A DNA stretch of 64,000 bases from Paralichthys olivaceus (GCF_024713975.1 NC_091100.1:13980001-14044000), one strand, 5' to 3'. Numbered from the stretch's first letter, positions 1 to 30,560 are shown. Notes: generated by a model not told the origin, from the sequence alone. Numbers and translations are program-made.

Positions 1-3237
<3,237 letters not shown>

Positions 3238-3883
3238 CTGTCATGGTCTAACACAAAAAAAAGATGCCTTTTTGTTTTTTGGAAGAACAATGCAACAAAA
3301 GTCAATCACTTAAAACATTGTACATTCCAATTTCAGAGTATATAAATTGTTATTTATTGATTTCAATAATTGACTGATTCTAACTTAAAACCAGGAGGAA
3401 AAAAACTGTACAGGTGCATTAACTATTGCTTTTCTATTATAAATTATTTAATAAGAAGACTCTTAATGTAACGTGGAACACTTTATCAGATGTATATGTG
3501 TGTGGGTCTATGTGAACGCATGTCATATGGTATGTGCTGTACATGTTTAATAGGTACAAGAGGTCAAAAAGTGCTTTACCGATCAAAACATGCTGAATAC
3601 TGTGAATACCAAATCCTGTCACTCTGTTTTGTCTTTCAACCAGCCCTTTCTTCTAATATTGCGCAAACAATAGGACAGGGCGGAGAACTGAGGCACAATT
3701 GAGGTGTTTTTATCGGATGACACACGGGGGTGGTTTGGAGACGGCGTGCGAGCAACAACATTATTAAACTAATTTCTTCTTCATCCAGCAGTTTGCTTTC
3801 TCTGATTTGCGCGGTCAGACAAAGCCAAAGCAGGCGCTCTGTCAGTGGACGTCACATCAGGCTCTGTCTGTCACAGTGGGGAT

Positions 3884-3884
<1 letters not shown>
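3238..3884 (+). other. Probable mast1 3' UTR and start of intergenic DNA
   Basis: The sequence after the mast1 stop is AT-rich and non-coding. No AATAAA is present near the stop. The variants AATAAG (about 3450) and ATTAAA (3763-3768) are the only nearby poly(A)-signal candidates, so the transcript end is not defined. Confidence 0.45.

Positions 3885-3885
<1 letters not shown>

Positions 3886-3914
<29 letters not shown>
3886..3914. repeat. (TG)n microsatellite
   Basis: About 14 uninterrupted TG dinucleotides lie downstream of mast1. Confidence 0.95.
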
Positions 3915-3916
<2 letters not shown>

Positions 3917-6900
3917 CCACCTTGGGTCTATTTCTGGTGGTTCTTGAAGGCTGTGTCCTGCTGCACAAGAAATCAGGGGTGACAGAGCTCAGGCTCAGCG
4001 CTTATCTCCACTTCGCAGGATGGCTGCCACGGCCCTTCTCTCCCCTCCGCTCCTTACTATCAGCCGACTAAATCACATGCGCGCACACGTTGCCACAGGA
4101 GGCCGCGGTGTCAGCAGCTGATTTTCATGCATTTAAATCCACTCTCTCTCTGGTCCGTGAAGCTGGGTCGTGAGTGTGTTTGCGAGTGAGTGAGTTCAAA
4201 AGTGTGAACGTGTGTGTCTTTTTCTAAGGGTTACACACAGCACGGGTGACTCAGCAAGGGCATGACCAAAAACCATTGCAGATGCAAACAGAAGTGAGGA
4301 TCCAGTTACAGGTTTTCAACCAGTCACACTGGCATCGAGAATATAGGATGTAAAAGCATAAGTAAATAGTATAAGCACATATACAGTGGACCCGTTAGTT
4401 GGAAATGCAGGCAGTCATGGATGTAGCATACCGTCATTTATCTGTTAAAGGGCTCTATAACTAAGGTAGGGTTCGTGGATGTGGGCATGGTATATCACAA
4501 TGAACCTGTTGATGTAAAAACACGGTTATCTCCAGTATATTCAGAATGACTGTGTTGTTAGGTACTACAAGCTAGGTAGTCAAGGTTGATCAATGTATTG
4601 CTATGTAACGTACTGATAACGGTGTTTCAATCAGTCGCAGAGGAGGTTGAGACGTTCATGACAGATCAGACTTCATTTGTCTCCTTAAAGTTCACATGTC
4701 AGTAACTCTCCAGTGTACATAATCTTATGCAACCCGTGCAGCTGTGTGGGAGGACTCCTGCCACCTCACGGCTTTGACGCGCTTTTGAATTTCACTTTCT
4801 GCCATCGATTTGATTACATGTGTCTCTGATTCTTCCCTCGCCATACAAACTGATTCAGCCAGCAACAGCACACATGCATTTCCACTAATGTAAAATGTGG
4901 TTTCTCATCAAAATTTTGGTTTCAAACAAGTGGCTCAGTGTGAAAAACAGGTTCAACTTCCTAAATGGTTTTTGGGCCTGGGTAGATGGTAAGAGGTGGT
5001 AGAGTTGATCCTTGTTGCTGGTTATTATCTGTTTGGAAAATCAAAACAAAGAGGTGGAGGTGGCTAAATGCTATTTCGAGCTGCAAAGTGTGAACCTGAT
5101 TTTTGCAGTTTTTCGCAGTTTATAACCTTTACACATTACTAGTCATTGATATAAACGTTTCTCAATGCATTTCAGATGCAATATAAACTCATGTTAGTCC
5201 TTTTAAATGTTTATGCTTCTGTTTGCAATCCATTCTTGAATCTAATATTGTTTCAATGATATTACATCACCCCAGTAAAAAGTCCCATAAATTAGCCAGC
5301 ATTGTTTTTTATTTGGCATGGTGCTCTACTGCCCTCCAGTGGTTCTCAATGCCCACTGTCCACATTCATTAATAACCCTTGGGACGCCAGGACCGTTGAT
5401 GTACTGCAACATGGATGTTATTAGCCATATAGGATTACCGAATATGCATTTATGTATCAGAATATTTGCAGTAATTATCAGATAACACTTGAAACATGAA
5501 TTTATTCATTTTTGTTGTTGTGTTCTTCATGTGACTGTTAATGGTATCTTCTGGATAATAGGGATTAACATTTTTAGATATACTGTCTTATATATTCTAC
5601 TGATAGGAAGCAGTTCTTTTATATCTTGGTGTAAGAAACGAGTGGTCAGGTCAGCTCCGCTCACCCGTTTAACAAAACTAACTGTAATGTAATGTTATAC
5701 AGCGATTATGCCCACTTTCAGGCCTTCTCCCAGTCAATGGTGTCTATACTAGTGTTATACCTTTGATAATTTCTTTCTTTTTTCTTTGTGATTGACCGAG
5801 AGAGTAGTAGAAATGCACTTTATTCGATAAGCATTTTCATTTGCTGGTATTGTTCGTAAGTCACTTCCAAGAAAAGGTAATATATTGTATACAATTCTAC
5901 TAAATTAACACAAAAGTCCAAGTATAAAAAAAACATTCCACGTTTCTCTGTTCACTGAAAAAGTATTTATTTGTACCATTGGGGGCATTTTTGTTTGTGA
6001 TAGATGTGATTCAAATGCAGACACCTGAAGTGCAGTATGTGGAATAAAATTGTTCCAAACTTTCTCATTTTCCTGTCTCTTTAACTGCCTGTGATCACCA
6101 TCCTGAAACCGACCTGATATAAACTAAGTAAAACTCAGAGCATGAACATTGTGCCTGTAAACCATTTTCACAGCAAACATTTTGACTGATATTAGCAGGT
6201 GTAACTACCAATAATGTTTACGACTCATTGATCGTTTCACAGTTCCAGGACTGTGGATAGTTTCACAGCAGACATTTTTACATGTCAGCACACATGGAAC
6301 TAATAGCATTCATTTCAGCAATACTGTCATATTTTCTTGAATGAAGCCGTCATTGAGGTTATTAGTTCCACACATGCTTTTGCTTTTCCTGTTGGGAAAA
6401 GTCTGGATTCTGCAGCATTTACTCTAAAGTACGAGATGGACACATTTTTAATGGAGCAAATGAGAAAAACTGAAAGATCATCAAGTAAGTTAAAAATGCA
6501 AAACATAAAGCATTTGCTCTTGGTGAAGGTTTCATTTAAATTTTAACTTAAACAAGTGAAACACCCTGCATGTAGTTTGGAGTCCAGACACAACAATGTC
6601 CATCTGGTACAGAATGTCCATTACTGAGCCAGAAATTATATATATATATATATAAATAATATATAGGCCTACGCCTCCTCCAGCATCTATAAATGTGCAA
6701 TTATTTTCCAATGGAAAAGTTTAGATTCATGATATCTCCTAATATCACCCAACCCTTATTTGTATATTTTGCATGTTTTGTGCATGTGTATTTATACTTT
6801 TGTGTTTCATTTGAATAAACGTACACACTTAGATACAATACAAGATGCAATGGCCACTGATGGACTGGGACTTGCCTCCATCATTCCTGCTTTATGAGCA

Positions 6901-7020
6901 TCAAAACAACACTACAAATACTAATAGTAATAATAATAATGATTAGATATCATATGTTTGATTTATTTATCAAGTATATAATTTGTTGCCTTGGTTACAT
7001 GTTACATAACAGTGAAGGTT
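3915..7020. other. Intergenic DNA between mast1 and atg4d, no gene seen
   Basis: Open frames here are short, lack splice context and resemble no family I recognise. A (TA)n run sits at 6637-6654. The base composition is AT-rich and I see no recognisable transposon ends. Confidence 0.6.
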
Positions 7021-7028
7021 AATATCAG

Positions 7029-7103
7029 CCAATAGCACACTGTTCGTACCCATTATCCGAGTATCACCCAATCAGCTTCCTCGCAGCGATTACTCCAACC
7101 AAT
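7029..7103 (+). promoter_or_regulatory. atg4d: atg4d promoter with three CCAAT boxes
   Basis: CCAAT pentamers occur at 7029-7033, 7068-7072 and 7099-7103 on the plus strand, about 30-40 bp apart. They lie just upstream of a CpG-richer stretch that ends in a splice donor at 7435. Evenly spaced CCAAT boxes are typical NF-Y sites in TATA-less housekeeping promoters. The transcription start itself is inferred. Confidence 0.55.
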
Positions 7104-7139
7104 GGCGCCGCGTCAGGAGAGGACAACAGGAAGTGAGTG

Positions 7140-7434
7140 TCAGGAGACGCTCCAGCTGCTGAACAAGGGAAACGCCGCCGAGCCCACAAATGCTGTCCTG
7201 TGTCAAACAGAGGAGCCTCCACCACCTGGACCACAACTCTGTGTTTCGTTATTTTATTAAGTCCTTCGCATGTTTTTGTTCGCTGTAGCCTCATCGCTAG
7301 CCTAGCACGCTAACGCCGGCCGGGGCCTCAGAGACGCTAAAGTTAAGCTAGGCTAACCGTGGAGTGGATTTACCTGAGGAGACCGCGCTCCCGAGCGAGG
7401 ACAGGAAGGACAACACCGAGATGAGTCCAACAAG
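7140..7434 (+). other. atg4d: Predicted 5' non-coding exon 1 of atg4d, with small upstream ORFs
   Basis: A CpG-rich stretch ends at AACAAG/GTACTG (donor at 7435). It would join the acceptor CACCAG at 9041-9050. Contained ATGs open short frames at 7190-7288 (32 codons), at 7269-7304, and at 7421. The last would cross the splice to a TGA at 9061-9063, encoding MSPTRVQL. The 5' limit of the exon is a guess, so inclusion of the first two depends on where transcription begins. Confidence 0.5.
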
Positions 7435-7734
7435 GTACTGACCAATGGAACAGGCTTTCACAGCAGGGACAAGCCGCCATGAGCTTTTAACAGCAGCTGA
7501 ATTAGCTGGTTGTCAGCGAGGTGTACGGGAACCCGTGTGGTCACTTGACCGTCGTGTTGGATCGAGGTTTATTTCCATGAAGAAGTCAAACTTGTTGTCC
7601 CCGTGAAGGACAGGAGATCGGTCAGTGTCGTGACAGGCGCCAGCAGCAGTGTAATTGTATTAGGTGATGAATAATGACAGCCACCGCAAGCAGATGATTT
7701 TCACAGGCTCTGATATGGCGGCTGTCAAATGTTA

Positions 7735-7744
7735 ATCACGTGAT
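7735..7744 (+). promoter_or_regulatory. Palindromic E-box (TCACGTGA core, CLEAR/M-box type) in atg4d intron 1
   Basis: The decamer ATCACGTGAT is a perfect palindrome centred on CACGTG with the flanking T and A favoured by TFEB/TFE3/MITF. It lies about 300 bp downstream of the predicted exon 1. The function is inferred from the motif only. Confidence 0.4.
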
Positions 7745-9074
7745 GTGTTAATTCCGCAGAAACGCTCCATCAGTGACTTCACACCAAACTACTGATGAGT
7801 TTCAGGGAAGACAGGAGAGAGTCTGTCACTGGGACTTTCCTCCTCAAGTGTTTCCTTCAGTGTGAAAGAAGAAGTTAACAACTGATGACGATGTTTTTTT
7901 TATACTAACATTGCTGCATTTATTTATACTTTTTCAGGAAGTGAGATTATTTGACAGACTCATGATTGTAGTGTTTTCCTGTACAGTGGAACAGACCCGT
8001 GTGATCGGATGAGCATGGAAGTTCATGAGGTCAGCTGACTGATGGTCCAGTTAATATTTCCTCAAATAATTGAATTGAATTGCTCTTTAGGTTGACAGTA
8101 AACAATGATAATTGCTCATCACATTACAGGGTACAGGAAAACACTGCATGCACTGCAGTGCTGTAAGTCACAAGAAAACCTCACTTCCTCTACAAGAACT
8201 AATTGCAGTGTAACAGGAACATGTGACGTTAATATTTCCTCAGTTAACTGATTTGTTAGTTGGCTCTGGCCCAACAGTTCAAAACCCAATGCAAACTTTA
8301 GTTTAATTCGAGAAACTACTATAACTTATGTTGAATGAATGTCAAAAATGAACTTAATTGTCCAACAAAAGAAAACAAAGTAGCGTGAAGCTAATCTTTG
8401 TATTTTTTGGAGCGGAAACCAGCAGATATTTTGATTTATTAAAATCATTTGTGATAAATTGCTAATTGACTGTAGATCTTAAGCTCCACTTTTAACTTCT
8501 CACAGTCTTTTTCATTCGTTTGTTCACTTGTCATTTGAATTCATGGTTTTGTGTTGAAGTAGTAAAAGTACAACCAAGAATCTTCTCCTCAGGTTAATCT
8601 GTAACATCAGACTTTAACTTGTTACCTTCTCACTAAGAACTTATTCACAACAAAGTGTAAACGTGAAGCAGGTACATCAATCAAGTCAAACATCTTGAAT
8701 TTCCAGTTGTTTCTTTCGGGAGAGCACATAATTGAACAGCAGCTACAGATTTAACACTGTCTAATAAGGACAGAGGAAGGAGCCATCAGACCACGATCAG
8801 TCAAGTCAAATGATTCTATAGCTCAATGTCACAAATGTCAAATTTACCTCAGAAGGTTTTACAATCTGTACACCCTCTGTTCTTACACCCTTTATGTGAA
8901 AAATGATTCACATGGTCAAAATGTGTAAGTGTAAAAGATGTTTGGAGTGAAGAGTGTGAACTTGTCAACTGTCAATAATTGAACTCATGTCTTACTCCGT
9001 CCCTCCTTTTGCTCTTCCTCTCATTTCTGTGTTGCATTGACAAGCACCAGAGTCCAGCTCTGAGCTCAAGAGGC

Positions 9075-12000
9075 ATGAACTCAGTTTCCCCCTGCACAGC
9101 TCAGTACCTAGGTGGAGTGATGCAGGATGAGCTGGCGGAGAGGAGGCAGCAGCAGCAGCAGCAGCAGCCGCCCATGGAGCGACAGGGCAGCTTTGGTCTT
9201 AGGCCACCACAGACTCCAGATCCCGGCAGAGAGGCGGTCGGAGAGCCCGATGAGATGGACAAACTAAAAGCCAAACTGATGTCGGCATGGAACAACGTCA
9301 AATATGGTTTGTTGTTAGCCTAGAGAAGTTTTGTCAGTACGACTGTTGTACGTTGATGTAATTTGGCCAGTGTTCTTCTGTCTCCAGGTTGGACTGTAAA
9401 GTCTAAAACCTCCTTCAACAAGATGTCACCAGTCTCTGTCCTGGGACACTCCTACCTGCTTAATAGTGAGGGTAAGTTCTTCACTCACGAACATATCTCA
9501 TGAAACTATTGTACATTGATCCTTTTGATTGTGTTTAGATCCTGCATATCTTCTCTCCAGATGTTGTAGGTATTTTTGTGTTTGGTTAAACTCAAGTGTA
9601 AACCCTTGAGCACAGAGCAACAAGATGAAAAGAGAAAAGAAAGATTTTCTACTTGTATATTTATTTCACTATATATTTATGTAAACTGATCTTATCTGTG
9701 AAGATGCTCAGTCATTCTGGTCATGGTATCTTTAGCAGTTGTACATGTGCACATAGGCAACTGGAAACAAGCAAGACTTGAAGATCTAAACTGATCGTTC
9801 TCAAATCAGTAAATTATCACAAACGGTTTTGAAGTTAGTGTAAAAATGATGTTCAGCTTCTCCTTTTCTTCACTTTTTCTGTATCTCCTTCTCAGACGAG
9901 GTGGAGCGCTTTCGTTTGGCTTTTGTGTCCAGGATCTGGCTCACGTACAGGCGGGAGTTCCCTCAGATGGAGGGTTCCACCTGGACCACAGACTGTGGCT
10001 GGGGCTGCATGCTGCGCAGCGGCCAGATGCTACTGGCACAGGGTCTCCTAGTCCATTTGATGCCAAGAGGTTTGCGTCTTTATCTGAAAGACACCCACAT
10101 TTCACACACCCACACAGAAAAGAATGAGTAAACTTACTTGGAAAGTCACACAGCACCTTCTAACAGGCTTGTTGAGCTTGTGCTGCATGTGTTTTCTCTC
10201 AGTGGTGTTACACTTTCACATGCATCTCTTCTGCTGGTTTATTTACTCAGTTTAAGTTTATTCTGCTTTGTATCTTTCTTCTCATTTACACATTTTCTAT
10301 GCTTTACTTGCATTACCTGTTTTATTTGTGTTCTGTTTCTTTTGACTGCTGGCAGTATTTGACTCATTGTGTACTGCTTCTGCCTTCTGCTCTGTGTCTT
10401 TGTAACCTGCTTTCATTATTTGTCCATGCTAATTAGTTTGGCATTGAATACTCGCTGTTAAAAGCTAAACTCTCAAGAAATTCAAGAATAAAATACCCCG
10501 TTGATCATCAGCCTGACTGTACAAAGCTGTTTTAAGAATGTGTTTTCGATGTGTGTGTTCCATAGATTGGGCTTGGCCAGATGCTCAGCAGCTAACTGAT
10601 GTGGACTTTGAGGTGTTCAGACCAAATTCCCCAGCTCGGGCAGGCGGGGTCCCGATCCCTTCTTTTGGGTCCCCACGAGGGTCTAACACCCCTGTGAAGT
10701 CCTTGCCAAGCGATCAGGTCCTTAAATCCAGCCAGAAGAAGAGGCCAGAGTGTGCAAGGGACAGACAAGCAGAGCCCGTCCACCACAAGTTGGTCACCTG
10801 GTTCGGAGATCATCCCCTTGCACCTTTTGGAGTTCACCAACTGGTGGAAATTGGTAAAAGTTCAGGGAAGAAGGCTGGTGACTGGTATGGCCCCTCGATA
10901 GTGGCACACATACTGCGGTAAGGGCTTTACTCTTTTCTGAAAGTACCTACACAAAATTGAAAAGAATTGATTTAATGTTTTTGTCTTCTCAGGAAAGCAG
11001 TAGCCAAAACCTGTGTTGTCCAAAACCTGGCTTTATATGTGGCTCAGGACTGTACAGGTAAAATTAATATTTTTTCTTGACTTCATTTCAAAGGTATTAG
11101 TATGATTGTTACTTTGCTCCAACATGTTTACCATGGAAATATTTCACTGGAAGAAATCTTCTTGCCTTAACTTTCTGTCTGATCTCTCTAGTGTACAAAG
11201 AAGATGTGGCTTGTCTATGTGATCCGTCACTAAGCCAGACCCCTGATCCATCCAGCGAAACCTGGAAGTCTGTCATCATCCTGGTGCCTGTTCGGCTGGG
11301 AGGGGAGGCCCTCAACCCGTCTTACATCGAATGTGTCAAGGTCTGTATGTTCTGCTTTACACCTCTCCCCTCTTCTTGGTTTAGAATGATGTTTCCTTAA
11401 AAATAATGTATTTTTAATGTATAATTAAACAAAATATTTGATTTCCAGAACATTCTTAAGTTGGAGTGTTGTATTGGAATCATCGGAGGAAAACCGAAGC
11501 ATTCACTCTACTTCGTTGGCTTCCAAGGTGAGAAACGTCCTCCTTATGTTCATGAAAGATTGAAAGGAAGGTAGAAAAGGAATGAATAAAATGATCCATA
11601 CACAGAGGATGGATCTGGTGTTCTTTGAATACACAATGCAAGTAGAATAGCCAGCATATTTACTTGGTAATATGTGCCTTGGAAAAGTAACTGTGGTTGC
11701 TGCATTATGAAGAAGTAGTAGTTTTGCATCAAACAGGCTGTTTCTCTTTATTTATTTATTTTTCTGATCTTTCCTGCTCGACTAGGTCTAAAAGGTCGGT
11801 TAACTAAAACTTAGACTATGTAAACATGGGCAGAGGAACAGCGCTCTGCTTCGGGCAATGTGATAATCAGGAGGCTGTTGGGTTTGGTCCAAGTGAACTC
11901 GAGGTGGAACAACCACATTGCCACCATCACAAATGACTGTAGCTGTGTTTATCCGGAGGCTGTGACCTCAGCCAAAATCAGTGGGTTCCTTCTGAATGAG

Positions 12001-13407
12001 ATTTCATTGTGTGTGACCAGGACGTTAAAACCATTCACAATTTTGTAACATTTCTTTAATATTGTGAGATAAAACAACTGATATTGTGTGCAGATTAAAA
12101 AAACATTTACAGTATATAGTATGTTTCATACACAGAGGTAGATTCCAGATGCTTAAGTGTCCTGATGTTAAAAAAACTGTTGATGTGTTTCCTTCACTTC
12201 CTCCTGTATTTGTATGTCAGGATACCGTTCATTTTATATAATACAGTAGTAACAGTGACAAACACTCATGCAGCTCCATCCATTGTGGAGTGTACACAGG
12301 CGTGTTGGGATGTCAGTAGAATACCTGATCTAATCATTTTATGTTCCGTATGAACGCTTTTGGTTGCTGTGGAATGATTGATTACATTAGACCCTGTCAA
12401 CCAAATGAACACTTTTATTTTTAGAGCCACTTTATTCTGTAGTGACTGTTAGAGGAAGCTATCGCCTATGACGCTGGCATTGGCGTCCCCACTCAACCAA
12501 GGTAGTCGCCGTGTGGTTCAATAAATTAATTGGCTCCTGTCAGTTGAAGATTTCCTACTTCGATGGTGTGTTGTAATTCCTTTTTACAACTTCTCCTCTC
12601 TATCAGATGAGCAGCTGCTGTATCTGGACCCTCACTACTGCCAACCTGTGGTGGATGTAACACAAGTCAACTTCTCACTGGAGGTCAGTCAGACTTCTCT
12701 TTAACTTGTGACTCATTCTTAACTGTCCTGACTTTGTATCTCACATTTCAGATCATTTTGGACTCAGGCAACATGTTACCAAGTTATTATTCCCTAGTGT
12801 TTTGACTGAACTTTGTTGTAAGACCTCTCTGTCACTCTGTCACTCTGCAGTCCTTCCACTGCAGTTCTCCTAAGAAGATGCCCTTTACCCGCATGGATCC
12901 CAGCTGCACCATCGGTTTTTATGCCAAGAACAAGAAGGACTTTGAGTCTCTGTGTTCTGCTGTTAATGTGGTGAGCTTTTTACACCCTCCTTCAATATGA
13001 ATGACTTTAGTCATATTTAGTCATTATTTCTGTAGTTGATGAAGTGTTATGGTCACTATGGAGGCAAAATGTCAAATATATACAGTTTGCAACTTTTTGA
13101 TTTTTGTTATTCACCAAATTTCATTCTTTTAGATTTGCACTGTTGGTCAAAGAAGAAACTGTAGACATCATCTTTTGCTCTGATAAATAATGATAGAAAT
13201 TGTCCACAATCTTTGTTGCCCTGACAGGCCCTGTCGTCAACCAAGGAGAAGTACCCCATCTTTACCTTCGTAGAGGGCCAGAGTCAGGACTATGGACTTG
13301 AGGGTCACAGCAGCAATCACAGCGGACCCGCAGCCCACATCCTGCCCCTGGGAAAACTGGGCCAGAGTAACAACAGAAGAAATAGTGATGAGTTTGTCTT
13401 CCTCTAG
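9075..13407 (+). CDS. atg4d: ATG4D cysteine protease (autophagin-4)
   Basis: Ten coding exons: 9075-9306, 9388-9471, 9896-10069, 10566-10917, 10993-11057, 11192-11340, 11449-11527, 12607-12683, 12851-12970 and 13228-13407. They total 1512 nt, or 503 residues; human ATG4D has 474. The start is at MNSVSP, the conserved ATG4D N-terminus. ATG4 proteases process and delipidate ATG8/LC3 proteins in autophagy. The catalytic Cys is C143 in DCGWGCML. The Asp and His of the triad are D386 and H388 in [10 protein letters not shown]. Residues 59-63 read D-E-M-D-K, matching the caspase site of human ATG4D. The protein ends DEFVFL, an acidic F-x-x-L that could serve as an LC3-interacting motif. A Gln run near residue 26 comes from a CAG repeat. 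The DEMD motif and N-terminus exclude ATG4A/B; ATG4C is the next closest paralogue. Confidence 0.96.
11528..12606 (+). other. Longest internal intron of atg4d (1.08 kb), nothing recognised
   Basis: The intron carries small open frames without conserved protein similarity and no repeat I can name. Its donor is CCAAG/GTGAGA and its acceptor TATCAG. Confidence 0.6.
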
Positions 13408-13650
13408 GACTGAGGAGGATGCTTTTCCAGCTCTCACCTGCAGGGGGCAGGAAAGAAACAGTTGATTCCTTTTCTAAAGGACGGACTTGTGTGTTTCCTT
13501 TGCAGCTGCAAGGTGGACATGATGATTTTTGTACTTCATCACTCTCACTGGTGAACAGACTGTGTGACTCCTGTCATTACCTCTGTTTAGATGGGTATTA
13601 TAAGCTAGTAGGCTATAACAGTTCTGACTAGAGCTTAAACTCACTGGAAA

Positions 13651-13656
13651 AATAAA
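13651..13656 (+). terminator. atg4d: atg4d poly(A) signal
   Basis: A canonical AATAAA lies 244 nt after the atg4d stop codon, giving a short 3' UTR. Later signals cannot be excluded. Confidence 0.6.
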
Positions 13657-14560
13657 TGTTTGTTTGTTTTACTTCATCAGACACCTAAAAAAAGATCTAA
13701 AATTTTGGCAAAATCAAGCGCTTTAAAGTGCTCAACTCAGTCACAGTCAACTACTGTGTGTCCTGGTCTGAAGTGGACAAACTGGAGGAGATGTGTGGTC
13801 TACAAAATATTTATTGAGCTCACAGGTCAGATGAACGGCTGTCTGATGTTGTATTATAAACCATCTGCTGTACATCTCCTTTTTGTCTCCTTTATTTATC
13901 AGGTTTCAGAGTGTGTGTTAGCGTGTGATTCCGAGGGTTATTGTAGTCCATTTGTTTTGTCTTTAGTAAGTGTACTGGTGTGAGTCATGCTGCAACCCAC
14001 AGAAGTTCCAGATTCTTCCAAGAGCGTCTCGAACAGCGGTAAATTCAGCCTGGCATTGCAGACTGGCTCATTATCACACAGTCAACCCAGGAGCCTCGAT
14101 CTCATAAACTTCCAGCATCTAGGTCTCCAGTACTCATCATTAAGATTATGAAACAAAATTATGTTCCTGTTGCTTGAAGAGTTACATCAGCTCCCAGATC
14201 TCCTCAGTCACCTTTTAAATGTTAAATTGTGATATGGATACATTTGTAAAGTAAAACCTGGAACAGCTCTGTTTACTTATGATGAACAGGTTCTGGGTTT
14301 TACTCGGTAAAGTCTGTGAACGCTGAATGGAGATTTTGCCTGGATCTTCGAGCTCCTGCTGCAATGCCATTTGTGTTTTGTTTGTCCACTTTTTTACAGG
14401 AAGGCTACTACTGCAAGTTGCACTACTACTGTTGGTTTGTGTGCTGATTAAACTTCAAACACTGGAATGACATCTCACTTGTGTCTCATACTTTGTAGCT
14501 ATGCATTTCCTAAGAGCTGCATCCTTATTCAGACACGATCACAGTAAGCAGACTTCTTTA
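13657..14560. other. Intergenic DNA between atg4d and smarca4, no gene seen
   Basis: A 107-codon open frame at 13660-13983 has no recognisable similarity or splice context. The remainder is unremarkable AT-rich sequence. Confidence 0.55.
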
Positions 14561-14569
14561 AAAGGCCAT

Positions 14570-14832
14570 TTCTATATATATACTGTATATGTGTGTCTGT
14601 GTATATATACAGTATATATATATCTGTCTGTTTTGTATATTGAAGAGTGTCACGCTATAGCGCTGAGCCACAACTAACTCTCTCTCTCTCTCTATAGGCT
14701 ATACAGTACATACTGTATACAGTATATACAGGCTATATATATATATATATATATATATTGTATTGCTTTAGTACAGTATACATAGGCTGTAGCATGAACC
14801 TAAAGTCTATATATAAACAAAGTATTTATACA
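14570..14832. repeat. AT-rich low-complexity block with TATA-type runs and a (CT)n
   Basis: The block has repeated TATATA and TACAGTATA motifs, a (CT)n at about 14680-14696 and an (AT)n run at about 14735-14758. It leads directly into the 45-bp minisatellite. Confidence 0.8.
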
Positions 14833-14834
14833 GG

Positions 14835-15090
14835 CAGTATATGTGAACATTGAGTCTTTCTACATATATAGTACATACAGTATATATGTATATATATGCA
14901 TCATATATATATAATAAATACAGTATATATGAACTTTGAGTCTAATTACATATATATAATAAATACAGTATATATGAACCCTGATTCTTTCTACATATAT
15001 ATAATAAATACATTATATATGAACCTTGAGTCTTTTTACATATATATGTATATATATATAATAAATACAGTATATATGAACCTTGGGTCC
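14835..15090. repeat. Minisatellite, 43-57 bp unit, about 5.5 copies
   Basis: Successive units begin with CAGTATAT or a variant at 14835, 14878, 14921, 14966, 15011 and 15068. A typical unit reads CAGTATATATGAACCTTGAG, then a TCTTTCTACATATATATAAT part, then AAATA. The two central units are exactly 45 bp. Because 45 is a multiple of three, the array keeps an open frame (14896-15204), which is an artefact and not a gene. Confidence 0.88.
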
Positions 15091-15099
15091 TGTCTTGAT

Positions 15100-15342
15100 T
15101 CTGAGTGTAGATGGAGCCTGGCAGCGCATGCGCACTTTGTCTTGGCTGTGACCAGACATTCGGTCATGGAGCAGAGGAGGGGGGCGCTCGAGCCGCGTCG
15201 GTGAAACAAATGGTCGCTTGGAGGCAGATCTCGAACACGATGAGTTCACTAATTACAACACTTTCTGCGTCTTCTTCCATCTGCCGCTGATCTCCGCCCG
15301 GGAGCAGCAGACATCCTCCGGCTCTGAGTCCTGCTGACGCGG
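15100..15342 (+). promoter_or_regulatory. smarca4: smarca4 promoter / non-coding exon 1 with NRF1 palindrome
   Basis: CpG-rich sequence follows the minisatellite. The palindrome GCGCATGCGC at 15124-15133 matches the NRF1 core. A donor GCGG/GTAGGT at 15343 would join the acceptor at 15782-15783, placing the ATG of the next exon at 15822. The transcription start and exon 1 are predictions. Confidence 0.5.
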
Positions 15343-15821
15343 GTAGGTCAGTCACACAAGCACAGTCCGCCATTCCCCCTCTTTACATTCAACCAGACAC
15401 GCTGTCATTGTGGGACTGAGCAGATTCACTGTGGCTTCTGGCTCGTGTGTGATCATTCACTGTGTGTCCCTCGAGCCTGCAGCTGAACATGCACATGAGC
15501 ACAGCGGGTGATTTGGTGCAGAGAGGCTGAGTGCACAGTGTGACAGGCGTCAGGCAACATTCACCTTCTCCTGCAAACATCATGCACCCACCACATTTAC
15601 CAGAAGTATAATATCCAGCTGCAGAGTCCTGACGTTTCATAGAGTCCTGTCTCATCAAACCAATAAGTTCAGGCTCATGTAGATGAGTAACTTTAACATA
15701 GTGAGTCTTCATCCCTCAGAGTTTCTCAAAGATCATGTCCTCACCTGTGTCACACTCTCCATCATTTCTCTCCTTCCTCTCAGGTCCCTGCTGCTCATCC
15801 AGGAGCAGGAGGTCCAGGGCC

Positions 15822-30560
<14,739 letters not shown>

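Noticed and set aside
14896-15204. Open frame with repeated IYIINTVYMN units
   Set aside because: It is a by-product of the 45-bp minisatellite, whose unit length keeps the frame open.
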